This document shows, one piece after another, positions 42,449 to 51,752 of a stretch of 64,000 bases of DNA; within the stretch, counting starts at the first letter, position 1, and each line of letters starts with the position of its first letter. The stretch is taken from positions 1 to 64,000 of the forward strand of contig DRFJ01000055.1 of the NCBI GenBank assembly GCA_011050615.1, given 5' to 3'. The stretch is from Bacteroidota bacterium (GTDB lineage Bacteria; Bacteroidota; Bacteroidia; Bacteroidales; VadinHA17). Below the pieces are notes generated by a model, which ran no database searches, was not told the DNA's origin, and saw only the letters and a list, made by a program, of their open reading frames with translations. The translations under genes and the position numbers were made by a program.

Positions 42449-43858
42449 TTAACCGTTTATATTCTTTTTAATAAGTTTATGTATTTTCCTGTCAATCATA
42501 TTATCAGGGAATAGCGGTCTGTAAAAGCCAAAAAGGGAAGGGGACTCATTCATGGCTTTTTCAAAATGCAGTCTGAAAGATACCTTATCCCCAGAGTATA
42601 AATAAGTTGAAGCAAGAATATACCTTATGCCATGAACATCACCTATTACCTTCATTCCTTTTTCAAGTATTCCGGATGCATGGGTATAATATCCGCCCTC
42701 AATAATAATTTTTCCTATTTTGAGCCATGCGAGGTCATAATAAGGATTGATATTTACTGACTTGATTAGAGATCTGAATGCTTCTTTTATCCTGTGGCAG
42801 TTATAATAAGCTTCAGAGAGGTAATACCAGTATTCGTATTCGTCATCTTTAAGCGACACCGCTTTGCTTAAATATTTTATACTCTCTTCCGGTTTCTCAT
42901 CCATCATCAGCAAGCCTAAGCCGTACCAGGGTTCAGAAAAGTCAGGATCAAGGTCAATTGCGTCATTATACATTTTAAAGGCCCTGGTGCGATCTCCCGT
43001 TTTTTCGTAACACTCGGCTGCATATGTCATAGCCTCTGAGCTTTCATCCTCATATTCAAGGTAATGGTGATATGCTTCCAGGGCTTCCCTGTACTTACCT
43101 TCCTTGCTGAGGATATTTGCCATATTAAAAATAGCAAAGAAATTATCAGGGTTTACCGCAACTGAAAATTCATAGGCATCGAGGGCTTTTTTCATCATCC
43201 CTTCCCTGGTATAAAGAAGACCCAGGTTATACCAGGCATTATCAGAGAAAGGTTCCATGTCGAGGTATTTCTTGTAGTATTTAATACTGCTCTTATATTC
43301 TCCAAGCTTCTCAAAAGCAAATGCCAGGTCATAGAGGTGATTTGTATCTTCAGGCTCCAGTTCAGCCAGGCGTTCAAGGTACCTGGTGAGCAATTTGTAA
43401 TGATTCAGGTCATTCAGTATCCCTGTTATGTTAATAAGGATATTTATTTGCTCTGTTTCATCAAGGGAAAGAGCTATATCAAAGTATTTTCTGGTTCCGT
43501 TAAGATCGCCAAGCATACCCAGTGCGGCTCCCTTAAGGAGGAATACCTCATAATTGCTGACTTCTATTTTCTCTATCACCTTGGTTATTTTCAGCACATC
43601 CAGGGGCCGTCCCTTATCGATGAGTACCTTTGCCTTCTTTACCTGGATTGATGTTGAAGCCGGGTGTTGCTGACAGGCTGATTCAGCAACTTCAAAAGCA
43701 TAATTAACATCATTAATCTCGAGATAATAATCTATTAATGTTTCAAACTCAGCAACATCAAAGAAATAGTTTTCATTATTATCGCGCATCCGCTCGTAAC
43801 GCTTCACTATTTCAAGTATCTCCTCCTCTATGTTTCCAAATCCCTGGTCTTCCATCAA
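42449..43858 (-). CDS. Tetratricopeptide-repeat protein
   Basis: The 469-residue protein is almost entirely made of TPR helical hairpins, about ten, for example YDLAFAFEKLGEYKSSIKYYKKYL, AWYNLGLLYTREGMMKKALDAYE and PWYGLGLLMMDEKPEESIKYL. It has no signal peptide or membrane helix, so it is probably a cytosolic scaffold for protein contacts. It is the first gene of the operon with phosphosulfolactate synthase, popT and aroE. A TATTTTTG box lies at 43877-43884. The partner proteins are unknown. Confidence 0.88.
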   Translation of the reverse strand: MMEDQGFGNIEEEILEIVKRYERMRDNNENYFFDVAEFETLIDYYLEINDVNYAFEVAESACQQHPASTSIQVKKAKVLIDKGRPLDVLKITKVIEKIEVSNYEVFLLKGAALGMLGDLNGTRKYFDIALSLDETEQINILINITGILNDLNHYKLLTRYLERLAELEPEDTNHLYDLAFAFEKLGEYKSSIKYYKKYLDMEPFSDNAWYNLGLLYTREGMMKKALDAYEFSVAVNPDNFFAIFNMANILSKEGKYREALEAYHHYLEYEDESSEAMTYAAECYEKTGDRTRAFKMYNDAIDLDPDFSEPWYGLGLLMMDEKPEESIKYLSKAVSLKDDEYEYWYYLSEAYYNCHRIKEAFRSLIKSVNINPYYDLAWLKIGKIIIEGGYYTHASGILEKGMKVIGDVHGIRYILASTYLYSGDKVSFRLHFEKAMNESPSLFGFYRPLFPDNMIDRKIHKLIKKNING

Positions 43859-43876
43859 CTCAAATTATATTTCATG

Positions 43877-43884
43877 CAAAAATA
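43877..43884 (-). promoter_or_regulatory. Promoter -7 box (TATTTTTG) for the TPR-comA-popT-aroE operon
   Basis: Perfect TAnnTTTG on the minus strand, 19 bp before the start codon at 43858, leaving a leader of about 12 nt. Confidence 0.45.
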
Positions 43885-44040
43885 ATACATTTTATCAGAC
43901 AATCTCCACGGGTCGCTTCGATTTATAAACATGTCCATATTTTTTTAAACAGCTCTAATACAATAAAGAAGCCCTGATTGTTAAAAAAAATACTATAAAG
44001 AAAAAAAACAAACGCAACCATTTATGCCTGATGTTCATCT

Positions 44041-44048
44041 TACATTTG
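44041..44048 (+). promoter_or_regulatory. Promoter -7 box (TACATTTG) of the candidate small RNA
   Basis: Perfect TAnnTTTG, enclosed in the palindrome TTACATTTGTAA (44040-44051). The same 12-mer occurs in reverse complement at 10669-10680 in the operator array by the XRE gene. Confidence 0.45.
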
Positions 44049-44054
44049 TAATTA

Positions 44055-44149
44055 AAGGAGAGATTTTAAGTTACCTTCATATCCTTAATTACCCTAAAAT
44101 TAACCTAAATTCTACCTTCAAAGAGCCGGGTTTCAGCCCGGTTTTTTTT
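44055..44149 (+). ncRNA. Candidate small RNA with its own promoter and terminator
   Basis: A predicted transcript of about 95 nt would start near 44055, downstream of the -7 box, and end in the strong terminator at 44126-44149. No plus-strand gene lies upstream to need that terminator; the nearest is truA, more than 4 kb away. The open frame through this stretch (54 codons from about 44025) reads across the terminator and is unlikely to be translated. The family is not recognised. Confidence 0.4.
44126..44149 (+). terminator. Rho-independent terminator
   Basis: A CCGGG (44126-44130) / CCCGG (44137-44141) stem with a 6-nt loop is followed by eight T (44142-44149). It is a strong plus-strand terminator with no upstream plus-strand CDS. 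Confidence 0.8.
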
Positions 44150-44379
44150 GATTATAATTTTTATCTACTTTTGATATGTACCAATTAATTTTTCAAATAA
44201 ATGAAACGAACATGAATAAATTTAATCTCTTACTTCACAATAGAAGATGACTAAATTTTTCATGCGGGAGCGAACCGGGCACAGCGAGCTCACGAACAGT
44301 TTTACTGTAAGTAAGCGCCTGCATTCGTTCTCAGATTTTTAATTAAGTTATATTCAGTTAATTATAAAATTTTAAACGA
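44150..44379. other. Non-coding stretch with a GC-rich CGAGCTC element
   Basis: Between the terminator and the next gene lies AT-rich sequence interrupted by a GC-rich patch at about 44264-44300 (GCGGGAGCGAACCGGGC, then AGCGAGCTCACGAAC). This resembles the patch at 14566-14600. No gene or clear promoter was found. The whole gene-free stretch is 43859-44379. Confidence 0.4.
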
Positions 44380-45390
44380 ATGAAAAGGACAATAAAAATA
44401 TATCTTAGTGTCTTTATGGTGTTGATAATTGTCAGCAGCTGCTTAAAAAAGGATGAAGGTGAAATAAATTATGAGACAGGTTTTTTCCCCGAGGAAACAT
44501 ATAACCTGGAAGGCATCAATTCAGCCTGGGATGATTTCAATGTAGCCTTGCCCCAGCTGGCGGGAGAGTTGCCTGTCATGTTTTCCAGTAACAGGAACAG
44601 CCAGGGATCACATTTTAACATTATTACAGGTTTTATATATTTTGCCTTCAGTCAGGTTGATGCAGGTTTCTGCATTGAAAGTTTCATGTTCCATAATTCT
44701 TTTTATGAGGGTCTGGAAGACAAGGTTAATACAGACAGGGATGAGCTTGGCCCATACAGGCTTTTCAACAGTGAAAATGGTCTTGAATATTTCTTTTATG
44801 CCGGTGCTAATACTTCAGGGAGCCTGAATCTCAAATATCTTTATTATTCACCAGCAAATCCTGATGCTTCTCTTTTCGGACAGGAACCTGCTGACATAAG
44901 CGCCTTAAACAGTGATTCCAATGATGCTTATATCTGTTTTGACAGTGATTTTACGACTGTTTATTTAACCAATGACAGTGACGGTAATTTTGACATTAAG
45001 CAAGCTGAAATAAATAAGGATATACAATTTGATGCCTGGCTTAAGGGAGACCCTGTCAGCCTGAGTGTTACTGACAGTGTGAACAGTGTTTATGATGACA
45101 AATGCCCCTTTGTCAGGGATAGCATAATGGTATTTACTTCTGACAGGCCCGGTGGCCTGGGAGGCTTTGACCTGTACTATTCGGTCTTTCGTGACGGGAA
45201 ATGGAGCAGTCCATATAATATGGGACCGGAGATAAATACCGAACATAATGAATACAGGCCACTTATTGGCAGCTGTCCGGGTTTCGGTAATCACTTCCTT
45301 TTATTTTCCTCAGACCGCCCTTCAGGACTTGGTGGTTACGACCTTTATTTAAGGGGAATTGACCTCGGGGTTCTTGCCGAGGGTTCTTAG
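44380..45390 (+). CDS. Lipoprotein with PD40 (WD40-like) beta-propeller repeats
   Basis: The protein has 336 residues. The leader ends [11 protein letters not shown], a lipobox with Cys21. The C-terminal part carries PD40-type repeats: [43 protein letters not shown] and [15 protein letters not shown], the '[13 protein letters not shown]' blades known from TolB-like and OmpA-associated proteins of Bacteroidota. It is anchored in the envelope and probably binds protein or peptidoglycan partners. It stands alone, and its stop overlaps the convergent folD stop by 4 bp. Confidence 0.75.
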   Translation: MKRTIKIYLSVFMVLIIVSSCLKKDEGEINYETGFFPEETYNLEGINSAWDDFNVALPQLAGELPVMFSSNRNSQGSHFNIITGFIYFAFSQVDAGFCIESFMFHNSFYEGLEDKVNTDRDELGPYRLFNSENGLEYFFYAGANTSGSLNLKYLYYSPANPDASLFGQEPADISALNSDSNDAYICFDSDFTTVYLTNDSDGNFDIKQAEINKDIQFDAWLKGDPVSLSVTDSVNSVYDDKCPFVRDSIMVFTSDRPGGLGGFDLYYSVFRDGKWSSPYNMGPEINTEHNEYRPLIGSCPGFGNHFLLFSSDRPSGLGGYDLYLRGIDLGVLAEGS

Positions 45391-46259
45391 TATTTTTGCT
45401 TGCAGGCCTTCAGTGTATTCTGCAGCAAGGACACAATAGTCATGGGTCCCACACCCCCCGGTACAGGTGTTATGTAAGAGCATTTGGGAGCTACATTGTC
45501 AAAATCAACATCACCTTTCAGTTTCCATCCTGATTTTGTTTTATCCGATTTAACCCTGGTTGTACCCACATCGATAATTACGGTGCCTTCTGACACCATA
45601 TCTGCTTTTACAAATTCAGGTATACCTATGGCTGCAATAATGATCTCTGCTCTCCGGACTATTTCTTCGAGGTTTTTTGTACGGCTGTGAACAAGAGTAA
45701 CTGTTGCGTCCACTCCCTTTTTTGACAGGAGTATGCTCACAGGCCTGCCAACAATATTACTTCTTCCTATTACCACACAATTCTTGCCAGATGTTTCTAT
45801 ATTATATCTTTTTATAAGCTCCATAATTCCTGAAGGGGTAGCCGGCACGAAGGAAGGTAATCCTATTGTCATCTTCCCCAGGTTCACAGGGTTAAAGCCA
45901 TCTACATCCTTTTCGGGGTCGACTGCTTCGATAACCTTGTCTTCAGATATATGATCAGGCAGGGGAAGCTGTACAATAAAGCCATCAATGCCCTTATCAC
46001 CATTCAGTTCACCAACTTTATCTAGCAATTCTTTTTCGCTCACGCTTTCTTCCATGCGGATAAGAGTTGATTTAAAGCCCACCTGTTCACAGGCCTTTAC
46101 TTTATGCGATACGTAGGTTTCGCTGGCACCGTCGTTGCCTACAAGAACGGCTGCAAGATGGGGTACTTTACCTGTTTCTTTCTTAAATTTTTTAACTTCC
46201 TCTGCAATTTCCAGTTTGATATCAGAGGATACTTTTTTTCCATCGATTAATGTATACAT
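45387..46259 (-). CDS. folD: Methylenetetrahydrofolate dehydrogenase/cyclohydrolase
   Basis: The protein has 290 residues. It interconverts 5,10-methylene-THF, methenyl-THF and 10-formyl-THF in one-carbon metabolism. The catalytic Tyr and Lys lie in [13 protein letters not shown], with [22 protein letters not shown], and the nucleotide loop [16 protein letters not shown]. The C-terminal [18 protein letters not shown] completes the pattern. It follows ffh by 8 bp and is the last gene of argS-ffh-folD. Confidence 0.97.
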   Translation of the reverse strand: MYTLIDGKKVSSDIKLEIAEEVKKFKKETGKVPHLAAVLVGNDGASETYVSHKVKACEQVGFKSTLIRMEESVSEKELLDKVGELNGDKGIDGFIVQLPLPDHISEDKVIEAVDPEKDVDGFNPVNLGKMTIGLPSFVPATPSGIMELIKRYNIETSGKNCVVIGRSNIVGRPVSILLSKKGVDATVTLVHSRTKNLEEIVRRAEIIIAAIGIPEFVKADMVSEGTVIIDVGTTRVKSDKTKSGWKLKGDVDFDNVAPKCSYITPVPGGVGPMTIVSLLQNTLKACKQKY

Positions 46260-46267
46260 ATCAAGTT

Positions 46268-47599
46268 TTATTTGGTTCTGAGCATATTTGACAGCTGGGC
46301 GGCTCCTCCCCTGCCTGACACGGCTTTCATCATTTTCCGTGTTTCATTAAACTGCTTGAGCAGCTGGTTTACCTCCTGTACCGTTGTACCTGAGCCCAGG
46401 GCTATTCTTTTTCTGCGGCTGCCGTTTATAATAACCGGGTTAGAACGCTCATCGGGGGTCATGCTATGGATTATTGCCTCTATACCTTTAAATGCGTCAT
46501 CGTCGATATCAAGGTTTTTAATTGCCTTACCCACACCTGGTATCATTGCCATCAGGTCCTTCACATTACCCATCTTCTTTATTTGCCGTATCTGGGAAAT
46601 AAAGTCATTGAAGTCGAACTGGTTCTTTGCTATTTTCTTCTTTATCAGTGCGGCTTCACGCTCATCATACTGTTCCTGGGCTTTTTCAACAAGTGATACT
46701 ATATCACCCATCCCCAGGATCCTGTCGGCCATCCTGTCGGGATGAAATAATTCAATGGCATCCAGCTTCTCTCCTGAGCCAATGAATTTAATTGGTTTAT
46801 TAACAACACCCCTGATTGACAGGGCTGCCCCTCCCCTGGTATCACCGTCCAGCTTGGTAAGAACCACCCCGTCGAAATCCAGCCGGTCATTAAATTCTTT
46901 GGCGGTATTCACAGCATCCTGTCCGGTCATTGAATCTACCACAAACAAAATTTCGTGCGGGCTGACAGCTTCCTTAATAGATGCTATTTCATCCATCATT
47001 TGCCGGTCAATAGCCAGTCGGCCTGCTGTATCAATAATCAGCACGTCAATCCCCGAATTTTTTGCTTCCCTGATTGCTCTTTTAACTATTTGTACCGGGT
47101 TCCTGTTATCTTCTTCAGTATATACGGGCACTCCTGCCTGTTCACCAAGCACTTTCAGCTGTTCAATAGCAGCAGGCCGGTACACGTCGCCTGCCACCAG
47201 CATAGGATTTTTCGCATTCTTGCTTTTCAGCATACGTGCAAGTTTACCGCAGAAGGTAGTTTTTCCGGACCCCTGTAATCCTGCCACAAGGACAATGCCG
47301 GGATTTCCTTTAAGGTTAATATCGGCCTTTTCACCGCCCATAAGGCTTACCAGCTCATCATGAACAATTTTCACCATCATTTGCGATGGTTTGACAGCAT
47401 TCAGGACATTCTGGCCAAGGGCTTTCTCCTTTACCGTATCGGTAAAATTCTTTGCTATTTTGTAGTTAACATCAGCATCCAGGAGTGCACGTCGTACATC
47501 TTTTAAGGTTTCAGCAATATTTATCTCCGTTATCCTTCCCTGCCCTTTAAGCATCTTAAAAGATCTCTCCAGCCTGTCAGTTAAATTTTCAAACATCAC
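46268..47599 (-). CDS. ffh: Signal recognition particle protein Ffh
   Basis: The protein has 443 residues: N domain (1-85), G domain with P-loop [15 protein letters not shown] (about 108-122), the closing GTPase motifs [19 protein letters not shown], and the methionine-rich M domain (about 295-443) with [17 protein letters not shown] that binds 4.5S RNA and signal sequences. It targets nascent membrane proteins to the Sec translocon with FtsY. The 4.5S RNA gene was not found in this window. It lies 39 bp after argS. Confidence 0.97.
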   Translation of the reverse strand: MMFENLTDRLERSFKMLKGQGRITEINIAETLKDVRRALLDADVNYKIAKNFTDTVKEKALGQNVLNAVKPSQMMVKIVHDELVSLMGGEKADINLKGNPGIVLVAGLQGSGKTTFCGKLARMLKSKNAKNPMLVAGDVYRPAAIEQLKVLGEQAGVPVYTEEDNRNPVQIVKRAIREAKNSGIDVLIIDTAGRLAIDRQMMDEIASIKEAVSPHEILFVVDSMTGQDAVNTAKEFNDRLDFDGVVLTKLDGDTRGGAALSIRGVVNKPIKFIGSGEKLDAIELFHPDRMADRILGMGDIVSLVEKAQEQYDEREAALIKKKIAKNQFDFNDFISQIRQIKKMGNVKDLMAMIPGVGKAIKNLDIDDDAFKGIEAIIHSMTPDERSNPVIINGSRRKRIALGSGTTVQEVNQLLKQFNETRKMMKAVSGRGGAAQLSNMLRTK

Positions 47600-47638
47600 T
47601 CTTACCCTTTTTTATACTTCTCAAATATATTAATAATA

Positions 47639-49417
47639 TTACATTCTCTCAGGCATCTCAATGCCGAGCAAGCACATCGACTTGTTTATTATTTTGCCTG
47701 TATATTCCGATAAAGCTATCCTGAAATTCCTTAGGCCGGGATCATGCTCACCAAGGATGGTATGGTCATGGTAAAACTGATTATATTCCCTGGCAAGCTC
47801 ATAGGCATAATTTGCAATAACCGAAGGATTAAGTGATTGTGCTGCCTCCTTCACCACACTTTCATACTTTCTTAGAAGTTTAACAAGGTCTGATTCCTTT
47901 TCATTCAATACCAGGTCGGTGCTGATTTCAATAACTGAATATCCTTTATCCTGTGCCAGTCTCAGCACAGATTTTATCCTGGCATAGGTATATTGTATGA
48001 AAGGTCCCGTATTGCCATTAAAATCAATTGATTCCCGGGGATTGAACATCATGTTTTTTCGGGGATCAACTTTAAGAATAAAGTATTTCAGTGCAGCCAG
48101 TCCGATCTTGCGGTATATTGCTTCTTTTTCCTCATCACCGTAATCGTGGAGCTTGCCCAGTTCCTCCGCCATCTCCCTTGCTGTATGTATCATGTTATCA
48201 ATCAGGTCATCAGCATCCACAACCTTTCCTTCCCGTGATTTCATTTTACCTTCAGGCAGGTTGACCATGCCATAGGAGAAATGATGAATTCCCTCAGCCC
48301 ATTCATAACCGAGTTTTTTCAATATTAATTTCAGGACCTGGAAATGATAATTTTGTTCGTTTCCGACCACATAGTATTGATGATCGAACTTATAATCATT
48401 ATATCTTTCAACTGCCGTACCCAGATCCTGTGTCATATAGACAGCCGTTCCATCTGCTCTTAATAACAGTTTTTCATCCAGGCTGTCGGCTGAAAGGTTT
48501 ACCCAGACAGAGCCATCCTCTTTCCTGTAAAAAATTCCTTTTTGCAGGCCAGCCTCAACTATCTCCCGCCCCAGCATATAAGTTTCAGATTCATAATATA
48601 TTTTATCAAAATCAACCCCCAGGGCTTCATATGTAATATTAAATCCTTCGTAAACCCAGCTGTTCATTTTCATCCAGAGGCCAACAGTCTCCCTGTCGCC
48701 TGCCTCCCACTTCCTGAGAAGATCCCTGGCGCCGGCCATAAGCTCTGAGCTTTCTGCTGCTTCCTCTGCTGTCATGCCTTTCTGGATGAGCTCATTTATT
48801 TCTTTTTTGTATGCAGTTTCAAACTCAACATAGAATTGTCCCACAAAATGATCACCCTTCATACCTGTATCAGCCGGGGTTTTACCCTGTCCGAAAAGTT
48901 TCCATGCCAGCATTGATTTACAAATATGTATTCCCCTGTCGTTTACTATATTGGTTTTAAATACCCTGTGCCCGCATTCAGTCAGTATCCGGGAGAGGGA
49001 AAAACCCAGGAGATTATTTCTTATATGCCCGAGGTGTAATGGTTTATTGGTATTGGGTGATGAGTATTCTACAAGTATGGTCTGGCCTTTTTTGTATAAA
49101 TCATTAGTTTCCCCGGCAGTCCACAGCTTAATAAATTCACCGAGCCATGCTGAATTACTGACCTGCAGGTTAAGAAATCCCTTTACAACGTAAAATGTGC
49201 TTATTCCCGGGGTTGACTTCAGCAAATAATTACCCAGATCATTAGCGGTATCTTCGGGTGATTTACCCGAATATTTCAGTAATGGAAAAACCACAAGCGT
49301 AATATCTCCTTCAAATTCCTTCCTTGTGGGCTGGACCTGGATATTTGACGTATCAGCCTCAGATCCGTACAAGACTTTTAAAGCCCTGATAACATTATTC
49401 TCAATAGTCTTTTCCAT
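47639..49417 (-). CDS. argS: Arginyl-tRNA synthetase
   Basis: The protein has 592 residues from the ATG at 49417 (MEKTIENNVIRALKVLYG). The frame stays open upstream to 49447, but those codons belong to a repeat unit and are not conserved. It charges tRNA-Arg with arginine in the cytosol. Class I motifs: HxGH in PLHLGHIRNN and a KMSKS-like EGKMKSREGKVV. The C-terminal DALR anticodon domain ends GIEMPERM, a typical finish. The first ten codons lie in the first unit of a 43-bp tandem triplication (49386-49514). Confidence 0.96.
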   Translation of the reverse strand: MEKTIENNVIRALKVLYGSEADTSNIQVQPTRKEFEGDITLVVFPLLKYSGKSPEDTANDLGNYLLKSTPGISTFYVVKGFLNLQVSNSAWLGEFIKLWTAGETNDLYKKGQTILVEYSSPNTNKPLHLGHIRNNLLGFSLSRILTECGHRVFKTNIVNDRGIHICKSMLAWKLFGQGKTPADTGMKGDHFVGQFYVEFETAYKKEINELIQKGMTAEEAAESSELMAGARDLLRKWEAGDRETVGLWMKMNSWVYEGFNITYEALGVDFDKIYYESETYMLGREIVEAGLQKGIFYRKEDGSVWVNLSADSLDEKLLLRADGTAVYMTQDLGTAVERYNDYKFDHQYYVVGNEQNYHFQVLKLILKKLGYEWAEGIHHFSYGMVNLPEGKMKSREGKVVDADDLIDNMIHTAREMAEELGKLHDYGDEEKEAIYRKIGLAALKYFILKVDPRKNMMFNPRESIDFNGNTGPFIQYTYARIKSVLRLAQDKGYSVIEISTDLVLNEKESDLVKLLRKYESVVKEAAQSLNPSVIANYAYELAREYNQFYHDHTILGEHDPGLRNFRIALSEYTGKIINKSMCLLGIEMPERM

Positions 49418-49514
49418 CCTAATGCAATCTGATAACATTATTTTCAATAGTCTTCTCCATCCTCGTATAACCTGATGACATTATTCTCAATAGTCTGTCC
49501 CATCCCAATACAAC
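49386..49514. repeat. Three 43-bp tandem repeats covering the argS start codon
   Basis: Units at 49386-49428, 49429-49471 and 49472-49514 match almost base for base (CTGATAACATTATTCTCAAT, then AGTCTTxTCCATCC). Each contains a start codon on the minus strand followed by codons for KTIENNVIR or QTIENNVIR. Only the unit nearest the gene is in frame with argS. The spacing of 43 is not a multiple of three, so the outer two encode short peptides (13 and 19 codons) that stop early. Confidence 0.9.
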
Positions 49515-49668
49515 AGGTAACAGCGAGCAAAGATAATACATTTTATCATACCCTATTTTTGAAATTTGTGAGCTGGAAACCCGGTCAATTTATACTAAAT
49601 ACCATATCTATTTGACAGACGGTTTATTTTTTTTGACGAACAACAAAGAATGTATAAAAAAAAAAGAA

Positions 49669-49676
49669 TACTTTTG
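49669..49676 (+). promoter_or_regulatory. Promoter -7 box (TACTTTTG) for the DUF1987 gene
   Basis: Perfect TAnnTTTG, 37 bp before the start codon at 49713. Confidence 0.45.
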
Positions 49677-49712
49677 AAACAAACCAACGTCTAATTCGTT
49701 GAGACAAACAAG

Positions 49713-50168
49713 ATGAAGATTACAAAACTACACATTCCAGAAACAAAAAGCGCACCAGAGATTGATTTTAACCCCGATGACGGTATGCTTGTACTTAAGG
49801 GAAAATCTATACCGGAAAACGCAACTAAAATTTATGAACCTATAATTGAATGGCTTAAGGAATATATATTGGATCCGCCTGAAAAAACTTTTCTCCATTT
49901 CAATTTAAGTTACTTCAATACGGCATCGTCAATCTGGATGGCGCGCATGGTTAAAGTACTCTCAAAAATTGATGACAGGGATAAACTACTTACAATAAAT
50001 CTGTACTTTCATGTTGAGGAATATGATGAGATGGATGACGATGATCTCCAGGATTCCATTTCAATCGTCCTGAAAGTGATTCATGATGCAACTGTCAGCC
50101 TGGGAATCAAAATATTCGGGATAGATGATGACGACACCATTGTAAAGGAAAGACTCATTCTTCTCTGA
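49713..50168 (+). CDS. DUF1987 (SiaC-type regulatory phosphoprotein) domain protein
   Basis: The protein has 151 residues and is a single DUF1987/SiaC domain. In Pseudomonas, SiaC is phosphorylated by SiaB, dephosphorylated by SiaA and binds the diguanylate cyclase SiaD. The pattern TKSAPEIDFNPDDGMLVLKGKSIPENA and LHFNLSYFNTASSIWMARMVKVL matches the family; the FNTASS stretch carries the region of the SiaC phosphosite. No siaA, siaB or siaD lies next to it here, so the partner set must be elsewhere or different. The acidic DDDD patches near the C-terminus are notable. Confidence 0.8.
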   Translation: MKITKLHIPETKSAPEIDFNPDDGMLVLKGKSIPENATKIYEPIIEWLKEYILDPPEKTFLHFNLSYFNTASSIWMARMVKVLSKIDDRDKLLTINLYFHVEEYDEMDDDDLQDSISIVLKVIHDATVSLGIKIFGIDDDDTIVKERLILL

Positions 50169-50178
50169 CAAATACCCT

Positions 50179-50198
50179 GGAGAAGCTTCATTTTCTCC
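50179..50198 (+). terminator. Weak hairpin after the DUF1987 gene
   Basis: Perfect 6-bp arms GGAGAA (50179-50184) and TTCTCC (50193-50198), loop of 8 nt, followed by TTCCGTTTGC. There is no strong T-run, so termination is doubtful; it may still be a transcript end. Confidence 0.3.
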
Positions 50199-50241
50199 TT
50201 CCGTTTGCTTAATTTTATTCTTCGTTATAATTTTTTAATTC

Positions 50242-51747
50242 ATGAAAGCCATTTATGGATTTCTGATAATGATATTTATGACCATGAATATTTCAGGCCA
50301 GCAGAGAGGGTTTGACAGGGACCCGGTAGTGGCAGGATCATTTTATCCGGCCGGTGAAACAGAATTGAAAAGGCAGCTTGAGCGGCATTTCAGGGATGCT
50401 GCCGCAATGAAGTCTTTTACAGTTAAACAGGGAGAAAGAGTAAGGGCTTTAATTTCTCCGCATGCAGGATACGTATTTTCTGGCACGGTGGCAGCATCCG
50501 CCATAGGATGTATTCCTTCAGAGGCAATATATGACAATATCTTCCTGATTGGTTCAAGTCACAGGCTTTCTTTTCCCGGAGCATCAGTCTATTCAGCGGG
50601 AAATTACAGGACACCACTGGGTACTGTTATTGTTAATACCGATATAGCTGAAAATCTTACAGAAAACTCAGAGATATTCACTTACCTGAAATCCGCCCAT
50701 CTGAATGAGCACAGTCTGGAAGTGCAACTACCTTTTCTGCAGTATCACCTGGGAAGGAATATAAGAATTGTTCCGATTATTATCGGAACACAAAACAGTA
50801 AAATCTGCAAGGACATTGCCGCGGTTCTCAAACCCTGGTTCAATGGGAATAATCTCTTTGTCATCAGCAGTGACTTCAGCCATTACCCTTCATTTGAAGA
50901 TGCAGAAAAAGTGGACGGGCTGACTCTGGAAGGTTTAATGTCAGGAGACCCTGAAACCTTTCTCGGTACCCTCAGGGAAAATTCAGCACTGAAGATCAAT
51001 GGACTTGCAACCAGTATGTGTGGCTGGACATCAGGTCTTGTTCTCCTTCATCTTGCGAAGTCAGAGCCGGGACTGGAATTTAAACACATCCTTTACCAGA
51101 ATTCGGGACACAGCAAGCTGGGTGACCGGTCAGGGGTTGTGGGCTATCATTCCCTTGCCCTCATTGAAAAGGAAGATGCAAGCGCTAATGGCCAGGATTT
51201 CAGTATAGGTCTTGAAGATCAGAACCGCCTGCTTGATATAGCCAGGCAATCAATAAGATCATTCCTGCTTAAAGAAAAACAGCCTGAGATAGATGAATCT
51301 AAGCTATCTCCGTCACTGCTAAAGCATCTGGGAGCCTTTGTCACACTTAATATGGACGGGCAGCTGAGGGGTTGTATAGGCAGGTTCATGCCTTCAGAAC
51401 CGCTTTATGAGACCGTGCATGCGATGGCTCTCGAAGCCGCTTTTAATGATGCACGTTTTAAACCACTCGGCCGGGACGAACTGGAAAAAGTTACAATTGA
51501 AATATCAGTGTTAAGCCCGCTCAGGAGAATTGATAGTACAGACAAAATTGTTCTTGGGAAACATGGTGTTTATATAAATAAAGATAGCCGGTCAGGAACG
51601 TTTCTCCCCCAGGTTGCAAATAACCGGGACTGGACAGTTAGTGATTTTCTTGGTCATTTATCGCGTGATAAAGCAGGCCTGGGATGGACAGGCTGGAAGG
51701 ATGCGGAAATTTATGTATACGAAGCCTTTGTTTTCGGGGAGGAATAA
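50242..51747 (+). CDS. amrB: AmmeMemoRadiSam protein B-A fusion (MEMO1 + AMMECR1 domains), exported
   Basis: The 501-residue protein begins with a signal-peptide-like leader (MKAIYGFLIMIFMTMNISGQ) that would put it outside the cytoplasm. The MEMO1-like domain (about 28-310) keeps the family histidines and cysteine: His74 in ISPHAGYVFSG, His107 in IGSSHRLSF, His157 in HSLEVQLPFLQ, His214 in SSDFSHY and Cys260 in TSMCGW. These resemble the metal or active site of MEMO1. The AMMECR1 domain (about 325-501) has LRGCIGRF at 375-382 and LEAAFNDARFKPL. The trio of MEMO, AMMECR1 and a radical SAM protein is widely conserved but its reaction is not established. It is 5 bp upstream of the membrane protein gene. 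Confidence 0.9.
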   Translation: MKAIYGFLIMIFMTMNISGQQRGFDRDPVVAGSFYPAGETELKRQLERHFRDAAAMKSFTVKQGERVRALISPHAGYVFSGTVAASAIGCIPSEAIYDNIFLIGSSHRLSFPGASVYSAGNYRTPLGTVIVNTDIAENLTENSEIFTYLKSAHLNEHSLEVQLPFLQYHLGRNIRIVPIIIGTQNSKICKDIAAVLKPWFNGNNLFVISSDFSHYPSFEDAEKVDGLTLEGLMSGDPETFLGTLRENSALKINGLATSMCGWTSGLVLLHLAKSEPGLEFKHILYQNSGHSKLGDRSGVVGYHSLALIEKEDASANGQDFSIGLEDQNRLLDIARQSIRSFLLKEKQPEIDESKLSPSLLKHLGAFVTLNMDGQLRGCIGRFMPSEPLYETVHAMALEAAFNDARFKPLGRDELEKVTIEISVLSPLRRIDSTDKIVLGKHGVYINKDSRSGTFLPQVANNRDWTVSDFLGHLSRDKAGLGWTGWKDAEIYVYEAFVFGEE

Positions 51748-51752
51748 ATTTT

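Noticed and set aside
44025-44189. 54-codon open frame through the candidate small RNA
   Set aside because: Runs across the terminator stem and T-run, has no similarity I can recognise, and no start signal.
46755-47363. 202-codon plus-strand open frame opposite ffh
   Set aside because: Lies wholly antisense to the well-conserved ffh gene; composition (Ser/Thr/Pro-rich) is typical of a mirror frame of a Gly/Asp/Lys-rich gene.
49386-49514. Start of argS at 49447 (longer protein)
   Set aside because: The extra N-terminal codons come from the second repeat unit, whereas the start at 49417 gives the usual family N-terminus.
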